Assembly: GCA_036971475.1 (NCBI GenBank)
Contig: JBAIZL010000008.1
Location: forward strand, 8,081,501-8,145,500
Direction: 5' to 3'
DNA from: Prosapia bicincta
Taxonomy: Eukaryota; Arthropoda; Insecta; Hemiptera; Cercopidae
DNA length: 64,000 nt
Shown here: piece after piece, positions 22,891 through 34,033 of the stretch
How the letters are laid out: each line of letters starts with the position of its first letter
How positions within the stretch are numbered: the first letter of the stretch is position 1
Translations under genes and position numbers: made by a program
Notes under the pieces: model-generated
Seen by the model: only the letters and a program-made list of their open reading frames with translations
Database searches by the model: none
Told to the model about the DNA's origin: nothing

Positions 22891-24419
22891 ATTATAAGTT
22901 TGATAAGTGGTTATTATATTAAGTTCAAAAGTAAAAGTTTTGGCAATTGTCATTGAGAACAAAATACTTAAATTCAAATTAAACAATCATTTTATAACCT
23001 ACCAATCAGAAGTTACATCAAAAGTAAAATCACAGATTAATGTCAGTGTTTAGTAGCTAGTATTTGTTAAAATTTTATACAATTAGAGAATTGACAGTTT
23101 TTAAGTGGTTATATCCAGTTAGTTCAATTATTTGACGCTACTTATCAACTGGTAATTTTAAACCATTATAAAAAATTATTTTAATTGTGATTTGTAAATA
23201 ACTGTCATACTTCTTATAACATTATGTCTCATAATTTCAAATAAAACCTGTATTATCTGTTTCCCTCTTTAATTTCAGTGACTAAGTATAAAAACTTATC
23301 TTACACTTACATTGTATGAGGAGAGCTATTATCCATTGTATAACAGTGCCCTAATGGGTCACATCTACAACTGCCTTCTCCATAGATCAAATGTTACAGT
23401 TTCATTGAGACGTTTGAAAATGTAAATTTCATCAATAATATTTGTAATATTTTTGTACTGTTCATATTTCTATTGTAATGAAACTTCTGGAATTTAATGT
23501 AATCGAAACCAAGCAAAAAGTCCCAAGTTACAGAATTCAAAAAACATAAATCAGTAGTTACAAATTTGCAGTTTAAAAAAAATATTTAGTTAAGGATAAT
23601 CTCAAGTTGTTTAATGTTATTGTTACATACAATATTTTTACCATGTAACACCCAAACAAATTTTGCTTTTCAGAATTCTAAATACTACCATAAGAACCAG
23701 GAATTTGGAAAATATTTCCGGGTCTGGTCAAAATTTATAATTATAAAAATTAATTAACATTATGTCATTGAGTTAGATTGTCATTTTATAATGATTTGCT
23801 TAAATGTGTGAGTATTTATTAATTGATCAATGGTTTTATTTGTTCATTACCACTTATTCCCCATCTGTGCATGGCATCACAACATTTGGCAGCTCAATGA
23901 TACATATAAATGGAAAGGTTCACCATTCTCGTTAGTGTTGTTTGAGTTTTATCCCTATAAGCGTTTTCTATAATAATAAGGATAATCAATGTGGGTGGAC
24001 TCGTTTCACCTATATCTCAACTTGCCATTATATTTATCTTCGATTATATCATCTATTTATCTGCCAATTTATGATGAATTTGAGACAGGCTGTCTTGATT
24101 TTTTTGAAGGCACATGATTCAGTTTTTGTTAACTTAACAAATCTCTCCCAAGGAACATTTGTAGGTAAAAGGATTTTTGTTTTTAAAACATAATAATGCA
24201 TATTGTAACAGTACATATAAGATAAAGCCTAACTACATTTGGCATCGCTATTTTCATTGTGTGGATATTCCATAATACTGAAAACTAGGTTATACCTGAA
24301 AATATTACACATTCATTGTGAAAATTATCAATCTATTATGTTACTGTTTAATGCAATCTTTACAGTTACACTGTAGACATTAACCTTAACATGTTAACAT
24401 ATAATTAAAATGATTACAG

Positions 24420-24494
24420 GTAGCGAAGGCAACATATGCTGTCATAGGGCTATTTGGTCTGTACTTGTATCTCAAGCCATCCAAGAAGAAGTAA
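24420..24494 (+). CDS. DAPIT: DAPIT, ATP synthase membrane subunit k, coding exon 2
   Basis: Second and last coding exon, preceded by the acceptor aaaatgattacag. It encodes VAKATYAVIGLFGLYLYLK then PSKKK and the stop TAA. The VAKATY motif joined to exon 1 (TGRAN-VAKATY) matches insect DAPIT; the hydrophobic stretch is the single transmembrane helix and the lysine-rich tail is typical. Two AATAAA signals at 24,552 and 24,562 are likely polyadenylation signals. The total of 51 residues is close to the usual insect size of about 50. Confidence 0.93.
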   Translation, partial: VAKATYAVIGLFGLYLYLKPSKKK

Positions 24495-24599
24495 TTTATA
24501 AATGTATTCAATTTTGAATGTACTGTAGGATTGTTTTAAATTATAATGTTAAATAAACCAAAATAAACTCTTTTACCTATCTTTAATTTGTACTTTACA

Positions 24600-26300
24600 T
24601 CATCCTATTTGTAATGACTAGATATTCAACAATTAGAGTAAAACCTGATTGAAACAGACTCTTTGTAAAAACTAACTAATTAAATAAATTTGGGAGTGGA
24701 GTATTTTTTTTCTTGTATAGAGCTAAAACATAATGGATAAATTACCTGACACTGATCAGGAAAATGTAGGCCAAAGAATAATCCCAATAATGTATGCGAG
24801 CTTATCTTTTTTCTGAAGATTTATTTATTTATAGCTTTTCTTGTGCTCTACTGTAGTTGTGCTTGGGAATAGCAATTGAAATTTTCTCGATTAAAAATGT
24901 AATTGTTAAAAATAACAGTGAAATTAACTTTTTGTTACTTGTTCAAAGTAACCATTACCATTTTCGATAACGATTGAAAAAATGTTTTTTTTTCGAAACA
25001 TATTCATATTATGTAACAACAGTTGATGTATTGATAGAATTAATTATGGTAAACCAGCCGATAACCCTTAAGTATCAGTATGGCATGTGACCATTGGGTG
25101 ATGTGTTGCTTGATATCTATTCAATGTACTGGAACAAAACAACCAATTGTTTTTAATCATGTTTATACTCGCAGAGATTATTTTTAAATAGAACCTGTTG
25201 ACTTGGGAGTCAGGTACAACTATTTATTTATTCAGGCAACGCCTCAATAACGGATACGTTATTGTATCCAGGCCTTATTTCTCTTGCACTCGATTAAAAA
25301 ATAGCGCTGTGACATAACCTTAGTATATTTATGAAAACAGAGCATATACACTTTTATTAATTCACAGCACCTTTATCCACCTGTAGTAGTGATAAACTCA
25401 GAGTTTGGGAGTAGAGTAGAGGCTTAGCTTCGAAAAAGATACGATTGTTTCGAAACACATCAGCAAGTAAGCTCTTAAGTATTATTTAATTATATTTACT
25501 TGTACTTTCATACTGGTAAGAGGTTTTTTTAGTGAAACATAATTACAACTGTATAGGTTAAATTGTATAATGTAATAAACATACTTAAAAAGAATTTTTC
25601 TATTACTTTTTATTCCTGTTGACATTGAATATTTATTTATATGAAAGACAGGACAATGTCTATCGGGTCAGCTATTATGTTCATTAATACTAAATTAAGT
25701 TTAGCTAAAGTTAACATGACATTCACTAACTGTTAGGCAATACGAAGTAACACCTGGTTACAGACAATGTATTGTCAGCCACTCCTTAGAATGCCTAGTC
25801 ATCCTATACAGTGGGCAAAATTGATGTTCAAAGTATTAAACATTTGTATTTCATACTTTGCCTGGACATTCTATACAAAGTCCAACATGACTCGGGGCAG
25901 AGCTGCAGTTTGCGATAAGCAAATCCCGACTGCTCTGCCGTCAATGGCCTCACCATTCACTAATCTCTAGCACTCTCCTAAAACATCTGTCGTGCTTCAT
26001 TAGTGTGTTGTGTACAGTTTACATTTCTATATATTATCCGAAGTAAACGCGGATTAGTGTGCAGAGGAACGTTTGACTGTTATGAGATTACAACAGAAAG
26101 TGTAATTCTAAGTGTCACAATGCTATTACCTGTTGTAATAAGTTGTTGGTTTGTAAACATGACTGAAATTAATTTCAGACAATTAACTTAAAATTTAAAA
26201 AACTCTTTTCCTTTTGCATTGTTAGTTAAAAGATTGTAGTGACATTCAATTTTCATATGTAATTACACAGTTTTCAGTATAAAGTTCATTTGTGATATAT
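24600..26300. other. Gene-less stretch downstream of DAPIT
   Basis: No gene is supported. At 25,420-25,480 there is another copy of the foldback/PLE end signature (ttgtttcgaaacacatcagcaagtaagctc, also seen near 22,290 and 57,750). Confidence 0.4.
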
Positions 26301-26365
26301 TTTACCTGATAAACTTTTGGCATTGTATATAATACCTAGGCATTATATATAATGCCTAGGCATTA

Positions 26366-26415
26366 TACTTAATATGGCCTAGGCATTATATATAATGCCT
26401 AGGCCATATTAAGTA
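26366..26415. repeat. 50-bp perfect palindrome
   Basis: tacttaatatggcctaggcattata is followed immediately by its exact reverse complement, with no spacer. Shorter palindromes built on taatgcctaggcatta lie just to the left (26,330-26,362). The sequence could extrude as a cruciform or be the core of a tiny foldback element. Confidence 0.9.
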
Positions 26416-27077
26416 AAATTGTATGAGATCATTCTCATTTAAGACTTTAACAAAACCTACTAGAAAAAGTATAAAATGCCTGGAATAATCACTTTCCCTG
26501 TAACATATTCAAAGATTGTTTTTTCTTGATATAAAAAGTCTCTAGATAACAAGTATTGGTGTTTGGATTTGCTAACAATGGATCTGTTATAGTGTTACAG
26601 AAAGCCATTGTTTGTCTTTATGAAGTTTTAAATCAAAATTTAATCAATTTATAATTACCTGTTTATAATCTGCATCCTTTTGTTTATCCACTGAATCTCA
26701 AAAAACTGGCTTCAACAGTTTTTCAAACATACAGCCTATTTTACACATGCAAGATTTAAGTCCAACTAACTTTTAGTTTCTTAAAAATTATGGACCTAGC
26801 CAGATTGTGCAACTGTTCAGCGTCAATCAACAATAGCAACCAATTTTAAAAAGTTGTTGCTCTTGTACCTTATATCTTGCTTTGTTGTAACAGAGGACAA
26901 ATGTAAAGTGAAATTTAATCTTTACTGCAGCTGAATTATATAAATGTAATGTAGTTCATTCCATATTTAAAAATATAGGACGTACATTACTGCACTAGAA
27001 ATCATAATTTTTGCAATAAGAAAAGCAAATCAAACATCTAAAAAACTATATTTCATTTACTGCAATGCTTGAGGATA

Positions 27078-27430
27078 GACAATGTTTTTTCATTTCATTA
27101 GGCATATAAACATACAAATTTTAGGTGTCCCAACACGGGAGTACGCAACATATAATTGTCTGTGATAAAAGCTCGAATGTTCCAAATTTTATTCAGCAAT
27201 GGTCAATGATTGTCCTTGTGCCTTGTTTATGGTTATTGTGAATACAAGACGTAAAAGAAATTGTAGTTGTTTGAAATCAATAGGTATATCTGATGAAATT
27301 GTCGGTATTTATGGAATTAAGACCATCTCTCCTTTTAACTTGCCACCTCTGATTTCTGCATGGATCAAGTTGGGTGTCAGTTTTTTTGTGATTAGTCTGG
27401 ATCTGTTGCAAGGCTTTGGTTGATTCAAAT
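27078..27430 (-). pseudogene. Helitron-type Pif1 helicase C-terminal fragment
   Basis: The - strand encodes, with stops and frame changes, segments typical of the last part of a Pif1-like helicase in Helitrons: GGKLKGEMVLIP, a FKQL-type stretch, RLVFTITINKAQGQSLTIA and YVAYSRVGTPKICMF. INK-(S/A)-QGQ and YVA-SRV correspond to the final helicase motifs. The rolling-circle (Rep) domain and the rest of the helicase are absent. This is a fossil fragment of about 350 bp. Whether the flanking repeats at 27,600-28,000 belong to the same element is unknown. Confidence 0.65.
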
Positions 27431-27609
27431 TTCGCAACAATATTAACGGCGATCCTACTTTTAATAGCAATAATTTTACATAGAATTTAGCAATTTTAAA
27501 GTTAAAAATAATTAAACACGTATTTTTATTTTTACATGTTTATAATTTTTTTAAATTAATTTAAGTAACGCTAGAATGGATATACATTTTAACATTAGAC
27601 TTTTGGAAG

Positions 27610-27937
27610 ATTGTACACTGAACCACCCTAAGCCTCTGGGGCGAAGCCCTGAGGATGGATTTACACCAAAACTCACACGAACCATCCCTGGAATATGTTA
27701 AACAATCCTTCCATATTTCTGTTCAGAAACTTCTGTTCAGCTGTTTAGGTGTTCATAAGACATTGCATACACACATATATACATACATAGGTTTTTGAAC
27801 AATCCTAAGCCTCTGCGACAGAGCCCTGTGGATGGTTCTGTAATAAACTTGACACAAACCAACCTGGCAATATGTAGAACAATCCCTTCAAATTTCATTA
27901 ACTTATGTTCAGCTGTTTAGGCGTTCATAAGACATAT

Positions 27938-28002
<65 letters not shown>
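27610..28002. repeat. Two ~180-bp dispersed repeat units plus CA/TA microsatellite
   Basis: Units beginning taagcctctg and running through gccctg(a/t)ggatgg, aatatgt(t/a)(a/g)aacaatcc and gttcagctgtttaggcgttcataagaca occur at about 27,630 and 27,802. The same family recurs twice at 36,015-36,300. The block ends in (CA)n and (TA)n runs, as is common for microsatellite-tailed repeats. Family unidentified. Confidence 0.7.
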
Positions 28003-28003
<1 letters not shown>

Positions 28004-29273
28004 GAGGGTAAGTCAATTATTATCCGCAATATAGTTATAAAATTTTATTGAAATCAAATAGGAAACTTACAAGTACATCATTTTTCGACATAGTCCCCTT
28101 GCTTTTCAACGCACTTGGTCCAATGTTGTTCAAGTTTCCTGATGCCCTCGTGGAAGAAGGTTTTGGGTTGAGATGCGAGCCAGGAATGCACCGCTTCTTT
28201 CAATGCTTCGTCTGTCGTAAATCGACGACCCCTAATTGCCTCTTTGAGTGGACCAAACAAGTAAAAATCAGATGGAGCGAGATCGGGTCTATATGGAGGA
28301 TGATCCAATACTTCAAAATTGAGTTTCTGAAGCGTTTCTGCAGTTTGGGCAGCTGTATGCGGACGGGCATTGTCGTGCAACAACACAACGCCTTTTGACA
28401 GCAGTCCTCGGCGTTTGCTACGAATTGCAGGCTTCAGCTTAGCAGTAAGCATCTCACTGTAACGTACACTGTTTATTGTTGTGCCCCTTTCCTGATAATG
28501 TTCCAGTAATGGACCTTGTGAGTCCCAAAAAACCGTAAGCATAAGTTTTCCTGCGGACGGTTGGGTTTTGAATTTTTTCTTGCACGGCGAATTTGGATGT
28601 TTCCATTCCATACTCTGCCGTTTACTCTCCGGCTCGTAATGATGGATCCATGTTTCGTCACCAGTACCCAAATGTTTTTTGCACACGTCCAAGCGCGTTT
28701 GTTTATGCAACTGTGTCAGTTGTTTTGGAACCCATCTTGCACAAACTTTATGAAACCCAAGTCTGCTGTAAATGATTTCGTAGGCAGAACCATGGCTAAT
28801 TTGCAGACGATTTGCCACGTCGTCAACAGTTATCCGTCTGTCTGAGAGAATCATTTCACGTGAACGCTCAATGTTTTCCTTGTTTATGGCGGTAACTGGT
28901 CGTCCAGCTCCTTCATTTTGCGTAACACTTGTGCGACCATTTTTGAATTTTTCAATCCATTCATAGACACTCCGTTGTGGCAAACAATTGTTCCCGTACT
29001 GTACCAAAAGTCTTCGATGAATTTCGTCCCATGATACACCTTCCGACCACAAAAAAACGGATCACTGAACGTTGCTCTTCTTTGGTGCAAATAGAAAGTG
29101 GAGCGGCCATTATTAACATCACGGCAGCGATAACGAATCTAACCTAGCAGCTTGTAACGTGCATAGACATAACAACGAATAAACAAAGCATGCGTCATCA
29201 ACGCAAAAGGACAGTACTGCCAACGTAAACAAAAAATATACCTATATTGCAGATAATATTTGACTTACCCTCG
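28003..29273 (-). mobile_element. mariner transposon with matched inverted ends
   Basis: The ends are inverted repeats of about 32 bp (left cgagggtaagtcaattatta..., right in reverse complement cgagggtaagtcaaatatta...) differing at two positions. It lies within a TA microsatellite, so the TA duplication cannot be delimited exactly. It contains a single transposase gene on the - strand. Confidence 0.9.
28078..29110 (-). pseudogene. mariner transposase (DD34D), one-base frameshift near the N-terminus
   Basis: Cut-and-paste transposase. The start is the ATG at 29,110 (MAAPLSICTKEEQRSVIRF). After about 19 codons a run of seven T (29,051-29,057 on the + strand as A) shifts the frame; the remaining 324 codons are open to 28,078. 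Helix-turn-helix regions include PQRSVYEWIEKFKNGRTS and DDVANRLQISHGSAYEI. The catalytic aspartates lie in GTGDETWIHHYEPESK, LLHDNARPH and PDLAPSDFYLFG; the last two are separated by exactly 34 residues, the mariner signature. The linker before the first aspartate (CKKHLGTGDETW) seems 13-20 residues shorter than usual. One homopolymer base separates this copy from an uninterrupted frame; sequencing error is possible. Confidence 0.85.
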
Positions 29274-29365
29274 TGTATATATATATATATATATATATAT
29301 ATGAAGTTAATATATTACTGTTGTAAGTAATTTTATCCACCATTAAGTGCAATAATTTTACCTTG

Positions 29366-29408
29366 AGTGATGAGGCACCTTTCGGTCTCTTGACCATTGT
29401 CGAATCAC
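29366..29408 (-). ncRNA. Hammerhead-like module at the end of PLE A
   Basis: In the - sense: AGTGAT, core TCGACAAT, stem II GGTC-AAGA-GACC, GAAA, mini-hairpin GGTGCC, TC, then ATCACT, which pairs perfectly with the first six bases. The inverted end carries the same fold at 31,921-31,964 with loop AAGT, and element C has it at 34,099-34,141 with loop AAA and GGCGCC. The core departs from CUGANGA at three positions, with U3/A8 replacing C3/G8. Topology is preserved while loops vary; activity is untested. Confidence 0.4.
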
Positions 29409-29464
29409 TGACATTTTTCTGGTGTAGATATTCGGTCTGTGATATTGGTATTTGTTGATGTTAC

Positions 29465-31656
29465 ACGCATTTTCTATTGATCTGTGTGTATGATGTTTTT
29501 ACATAGTATGTCTTCTGTATATGTTGTTTGTAGATTCATTAAATTGTTGTGTATGTTTTTATAAATGTGGTATTTTTCTAGTGAGTTTAGTTCTATTGGG
29601 TTATTATTTATTTCAAGTATGGTTAGGTTATTTTTGTAATTTGTTATTTTATGTTTATGTGATATTAGGTGTGCTGCAACATTTGATACTTTTGAATGCT
29701 CTATAATGTTCTTCAAATCTTATTTTAAATGATCTGGTTGTTTTCCCTATGTAAAATGCGTTACAGTTGTTGCATGTAATTTTGTAAATTCCTGATAGGT
29801 TATGTTTTTCTGAATTTGTTTTGTGGTTTGTGTTATTAAGATATTTTATTATTTTGTTGTTTGGTTTGTATGTTGGAGTGTAGTATTCTTTGTTGTATAT
29901 ATTTGTTATTTTTTCTATTTTATTATTGGTGTATTTATATTTTAGGTAGATTTTTTTATTTTTATTATTTTTGTGTTCCGGTTGTAGTGTTGTGTTGAGG
30001 TTAGATTTTTTTGTGAATTTATTGTATATATTTTTTATAATGTGTTTGTTGTATCCATTTTCTATTGCTATTTTTGTAATGTTATCTAATTCTTCATTTA
30101 ATTTTTGTTTGTTATCCTGTGTGTATTTTATTGCTTTATTTATCATGTTACTGTAAGTGTTAATTTTGTGTGTCCAGGGGTGGTTAGATTTGTAGTGTAT
30201 TGTGGTGTTGTTGGAAGTAGGTTTCCTGTATACTGTAGTTTCTATTTTATTATCATTTATATTTAAAGTGATGTCGAGATAGTTGATTGTTCTATTTGTT
30301 TCTGTTTCAACGGTGAATTGTATGTTTTTGTTGTATGTATTTAGTTTGTTTAATGTTATGATGTGTTCGTTGTGAATGGTAGGTTGGTATATTACAAGTA
30401 TATCGTCTACATATCTTGTCCATAGTGAAATATTGTGTGTGTTTAGTATAGGTTTAATTATTATTTGTTCAAAGTGTTGTAAATATATTTCTGACATGAC
30501 AGATGATATGGGTGATCCCATGGGAAGTCCAGTTGTTTGTTTATAATATTTATTGTTAAATTGGAAGTAATTTTGGTTACATATGTGTTTGGTTAGCGTA
30601 ATGATACTATCTATTATGTTTCTTTTTTCGTTATTGTGTATTAGTTTGTTTTTTATTATTTCTATGGTTTCTTCTATTGGGATACTAGGGTACATGTTAG
30701 TTATGTCATAACTTATTATTTTTGTGTTGCTGTTTGTTTTTATCGTTTTTATTTTATTAATTAATTCGTATCCATTTTTTAAATTGTATGTGTTGTTGAT
30801 ATGTATTTTAGATCTTATTATTTTGTCTAGTATTTTTGCGATTATGTAAGATGGTGCTGTTGTGAAATTTATTAGTGGTCTAAATGGTGTGTCGGGTTTG
30901 TGGATTTTAGGTATCCCTGATAATATTGGTGCACATGGTTTGAATGGGTATAGTCTTGTGTGGTATTTCAATTTATTGTTATAGTTTAGGGTATTTTGGT
31001 GAGTGACTATTAAGTTTTTTATTGTAATAAGGTAATTGCTAGTTGGGTCTGGGATTTGTTCGTATTTATTTTCTTTTATGTAGTTAGTCATTGAATCGAT
31101 GTATTTGGTATTTTCTATTATTACTGGTGTATTTGTTTTATCGGATTTTAATATTAAGTAGTCGTTGTTTTCTAGTTTTTCTCTGAGTTTTATAATTTCT
31201 TTTTTATTTATATATTGTTCCGTTTTTTTGTTTTTTCCCGTTTTTATTAGGTTAATTTTATTATTAATATCGTTTCTTATGTGTTCAGTATTTTGGTGGG
31301 TAATTTTGTGGATGTTAGATTCTGTATCAACTATTAGGTTTTTTATTATTTGTTTTTTGTTGAAATTAGGTAGGTTATATTTGAAGGAGTTTGTTATTAT
31401 TATTTTTTTCTTTTTCAGTAAACTGTGTTTTAGTTAAGTTTATGAATTTATTGTTGTTAGAGGTGTGGATTGGTTCTAGGCTATTTTTTAGGTTATGTTG
31501 TTGTTTTGATGTGTGGATTGGTTCTATGCTATTTTTTAGGTTATGTTGTTGTTTTGATAAATTTTCGATTTTTCTGTTTTGTCTGTTTATTGTGTTTGTT
31601 TTATGTTTTATTATAATTTGTTGTTTTTTCGTAAATAATAGGCGTGAGAGTATCAA
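29465..31656 (-). pseudogene. Penelope-like reverse transcriptase/GIY-YIG ORF (copy A)
   Basis: The N-terminal part (31,656-31,400) is rich in Asn/Lys and has a tandem duplication of KQQHNLKNS(I/L)EPIHTS. A frameshift occurs in an A-rich run near 31,400. The main frame then runs to 29,655: motif A SYDITNMYPSIP, motif B GLPMGSPISSVMSE, motif C RYVDDILVIY and NYLDITLNIND, then the endonuclease GIYKITCNNCNAFYIGKTT. Compared with copy C, 14 nt are missing near 29,690, shifting the C-terminal segment (SKVSNVAAHLISHKHKI) into another frame, which ends at an in-frame TAG near 29,474. Like telomerase, PLE RTs prime directly on DNA; the GIY-YIG domain cuts the target. Confidence 0.85.
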
Positions 31657-32189
31657 AAGTTTTCATTATTTCCAAATTGGTTGTGTATAGTTGTAAATTG
31701 ATTTGGCTTTTTTATGGTAGGCAGATTTAATGTTTTGTTTAATTATGTGTAATTCGGCTATTTTTGTTGCTTTATTGATAATAGTGTTTTGTTAATTTTT
31801 TAAGTGTATATACAGAAGACATACTATATAAAAACATCATACACGCAGATCAAGAGAAAATGCGTGTAACGTCAACAAATACCAATATCACAGACCGAAT
31901 ATCTACACCAGAAAAATATCAGTGATTCGACAATGGTCAAGTGACCGAAAGGTGCCTCATCACTCAAGGTAAAATTATTGCATTTAATGGTGGATAAAAT
32001 TACTTTACTTACAATAGTAATATATTAACTTCATAAAGTCAGTGCAACGGAAAAACAATGGATAACGTAAAATATCAAGAATATATATATAGATTTTTTG
32101 GACTAGGAGACTGACAGACTTACCTTGGTAAGAGTCCACTCTGTAGTCTTGAAATAGAAACACATAAAAGCACTTAAACAATGATATAT

Positions 32190-33636
32190 TGTTGCATATA
32201 TATCACATACCCAGGACACCAATCATTTCATAGATCGACTCTCACAAATATCTGTACCTCTACCCCCGGTAACTATTTTGGTCACCAAAGATGTCACCTC
32301 TCTCTATACCAACATCCCTCATGCACACGGCCTATCTGCAATAGAGAATTTTCTAAACAAACACCCAGGCAAGCCTTCTCCCACTACACCTTTTCTTGTG
32401 AACCTGACCAGGTTCATCCTCGAGAACAACAACTTTCAGTTTGAGGGAAGGAACTACCTTCAAATAAAGGAAACAGCAATGGGCACCAGAATGGCATCAT
32501 CGTACGCAAATCTGTACATGGGATTGTTGGAAGAAAGTTTTCTAAAGACACAAACACACCAGCCATTATGTTGGTATAGATATATAGATGACATCTTCCT
32601 AATTTGGACACAGGGTGCTTCAACACTTGAGGCATTTTTAGACAGCCTGACACAATTCTCCACACTTCAATTTACCTGGGAGAAATCTACATCAGCCATC
32701 AACTTTTTTGGATGTAGAGGTAACAGTCCAGAATGGAAATATCAACACAGGAATTCACATCAAACCGAAAAAACCACCTACAATATCTCCATTTCGACAG
32801 CAACCACCCAATAAACATAAAACGATCCATTCCATACAGTCAAGCAATCAGGGGTAAGAGAATCTGTTCGAATGATAGGGAATTGGAAGATTTTAATAGA
32901 AAGATATCAACAGCTTTCCAGAGAAGAGGATACCGAAAAAAACTCATTGAAAACCAAATTCATTCAGCACAATCTTCGGTTCACCATAAACCACAAACAG
33001 AACAAAATAAACTGTCTTTAATAACAGACTACCATCCTGGTCTACATAAACTCAACAAGATATTGAGAGATGGCTTCAAAATTCTTCAAGCTTCCGTCCA
33101 CACCAAAAATCTTTCCACAGATCCACCGCAAATTTGGTACAAGCAACCTCCCAACTTGAAAAACATCCTAGTACATCCTAAACTACCAGACCCTGATGCA
33201 GAGAAACCACACAAACTTCCTCACGGCTCCTTCCCATGCAATAGACCTAGATGCAAGACGTGTCCAATACACCCCTCAGCAAATAGTTTCAACAGCCAAA
33301 CAACAAAAATGGTCTTCAAAATACAGAGTCATCATAATTGTACATCGAAAAATGTCATATACCAGCTAAAATGTAAACTTTGCTCAGCACAGTACCACGG
33401 ATGGTCTGAATATCAGAATGAATGGCCACAGACATGATGTTAAAATTATGAATATGGATAGACCAACAGCTCAACATGCTGCGAGTCACAACATCACAAC
33501 TTTTGATGACTGCTATACCACAAAAATAATTAAATCACTCCCCCCTGATTGCAATCCCTCAGAACTGAGAAGGTGGGAACTATCATACCAGTGGTATACC
33601 AAGTCCAGAGAATCCCCTAACCTCAACATCAGATAA
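32190..33636 (+). pseudogene. Penelope-like RT with Cys-rich linker and GIY-YIG-like C-terminus (copy B)
   Basis: Starts inside the reverse transcriptase: TKDVTSLYTNIPH (motif A), GTRMASSYANLYMG (motif B), WYRYIDDIFLIW (motif C) in the frame from 32,278. A frameshift near 32,710 (just after STSAINFF) moves the coding sequence into the frame ending at 33,437: SNHPINIKRSIPYSQAIR, then GSFPCNRPRCKTCPIH, a C-x4-C-x2-C-x2-H linker typical of Penelope/Poseidon-type elements, then VIYQLKCKLCSAQYHG where the GIY-YIG domain begins. A further frameshift near 33,420 leads into MNGHRHDVKIMN and LRRWELSYQWYTK, ending at 33,636. The YIG glycine region reads YHG, so the nuclease is damaged. Confidence 0.8.
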
Positions 33637-33849
33637 ATCCATTTTTTTCCCCCCCCTAATAGCCTTAGACGTCTCCAATCTCTTTTCCCCTGACAGACTT
33701 ATATAAACTATAATCACTCATATGCTCATGGAAACAATATATATATCTTTAATCCGTGCATCTGTGACATCTGATTTCTACTCTACACAATCTGTGATTA
33801 CAATTTATAATTATTTTATTTCATTCTCTCATATTTCTTTTTGTGTTTT

Positions 33850-33896
33850 TTCTTCGATTGACAAAGACCACTGTGTGGTTGAAATATATCATTGTT
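33850..33896 (+). ncRNA. Hammerhead-like module at the end of PLE B
   Basis: Box TTGACAA(A), hairpin GACCAC-TGT-GTGGTT, GAAA, TATA, TC, followed by ATTG that can pair with CGAT before the box, though in a slightly shifted register. The solo tail near 40,320-40,365 (- strand) preserves the hairpin and GAAA but has TTGTCAA. This is the weakest of the hammerhead-like modules. Confidence 0.3.
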
Positions 33897-34033
33897 TAAG
33901 TGCTTTTATGTGTTTCTATTTCAAGACTACAGAGTGGACTCTTACCAAGGTAAGTCTGTCAAGTCTCCTAGTCCAAAAAATCTAAATAATCTTTACCAAC
34001 CAAAACTAACCTAAAAAAAAAAATATATATATA

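Larger units (their letters stand above)
21410..24419 (+). other. DAPIT intron (3.0 kb)
   Basis: GT-AG intron between the two coding exons, phase 0. It is about twenty times the length of the coding sequence and holds two mobile remnants, a 730-bp foldback (21,606-22,335) and a Penelope-like C-terminal fragment (22,560-22,890). An open frame at 23,942-24,193 has no recognisable similarity. Confidence 0.9.
29300..32036 (-). mobile_element. Penelope-like element A, with inverted end repeats
   Basis: A retroelement with reverse transcriptase and GIY-YIG endonuclease on the - strand. A ~230-bp segment containing the last ~38 codons and the tail occurs at both ends in inverted orientation (29,300-29,525 and 31,805-32,036; landmark gaccgaaaggtgcctcatca). 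Such inverted terminal copies are typical of Penelope-like insertions. It is closely related to element C at 34,034-35,947. Confidence 0.85.
32090..34010 (+). mobile_element. Penelope-like element B, second family, 5'-truncated
   Basis: Its ~100-bp tail (agcacttttatgtgtttctatttc... to ctagtccaaaaaatc) lies at 33,885-33,992 and again, inverted, at the left end (32,090-32,190). The ORF starts abruptly just inside the left inverted tail, so the N-terminal part was lost on insertion. It lies between the related elements A and C but belongs to a different family. A third tail copy is at 40,200-40,390. Confidence 0.8.

Noticed and set aside
23942..24193. 83-codon frame inside the DAPIT intron
   Set aside because: No similarity recognised and no splice-site support; treated as chance.
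25760..25960. Possible piggyBac C-terminal Cys-rich tail on the - strand (NCSSAPSHVGLCIEC)
   Set aside because: Only one short suggestive segment with a stop right after it; no catalytic region or TTAA-flanked ends found.
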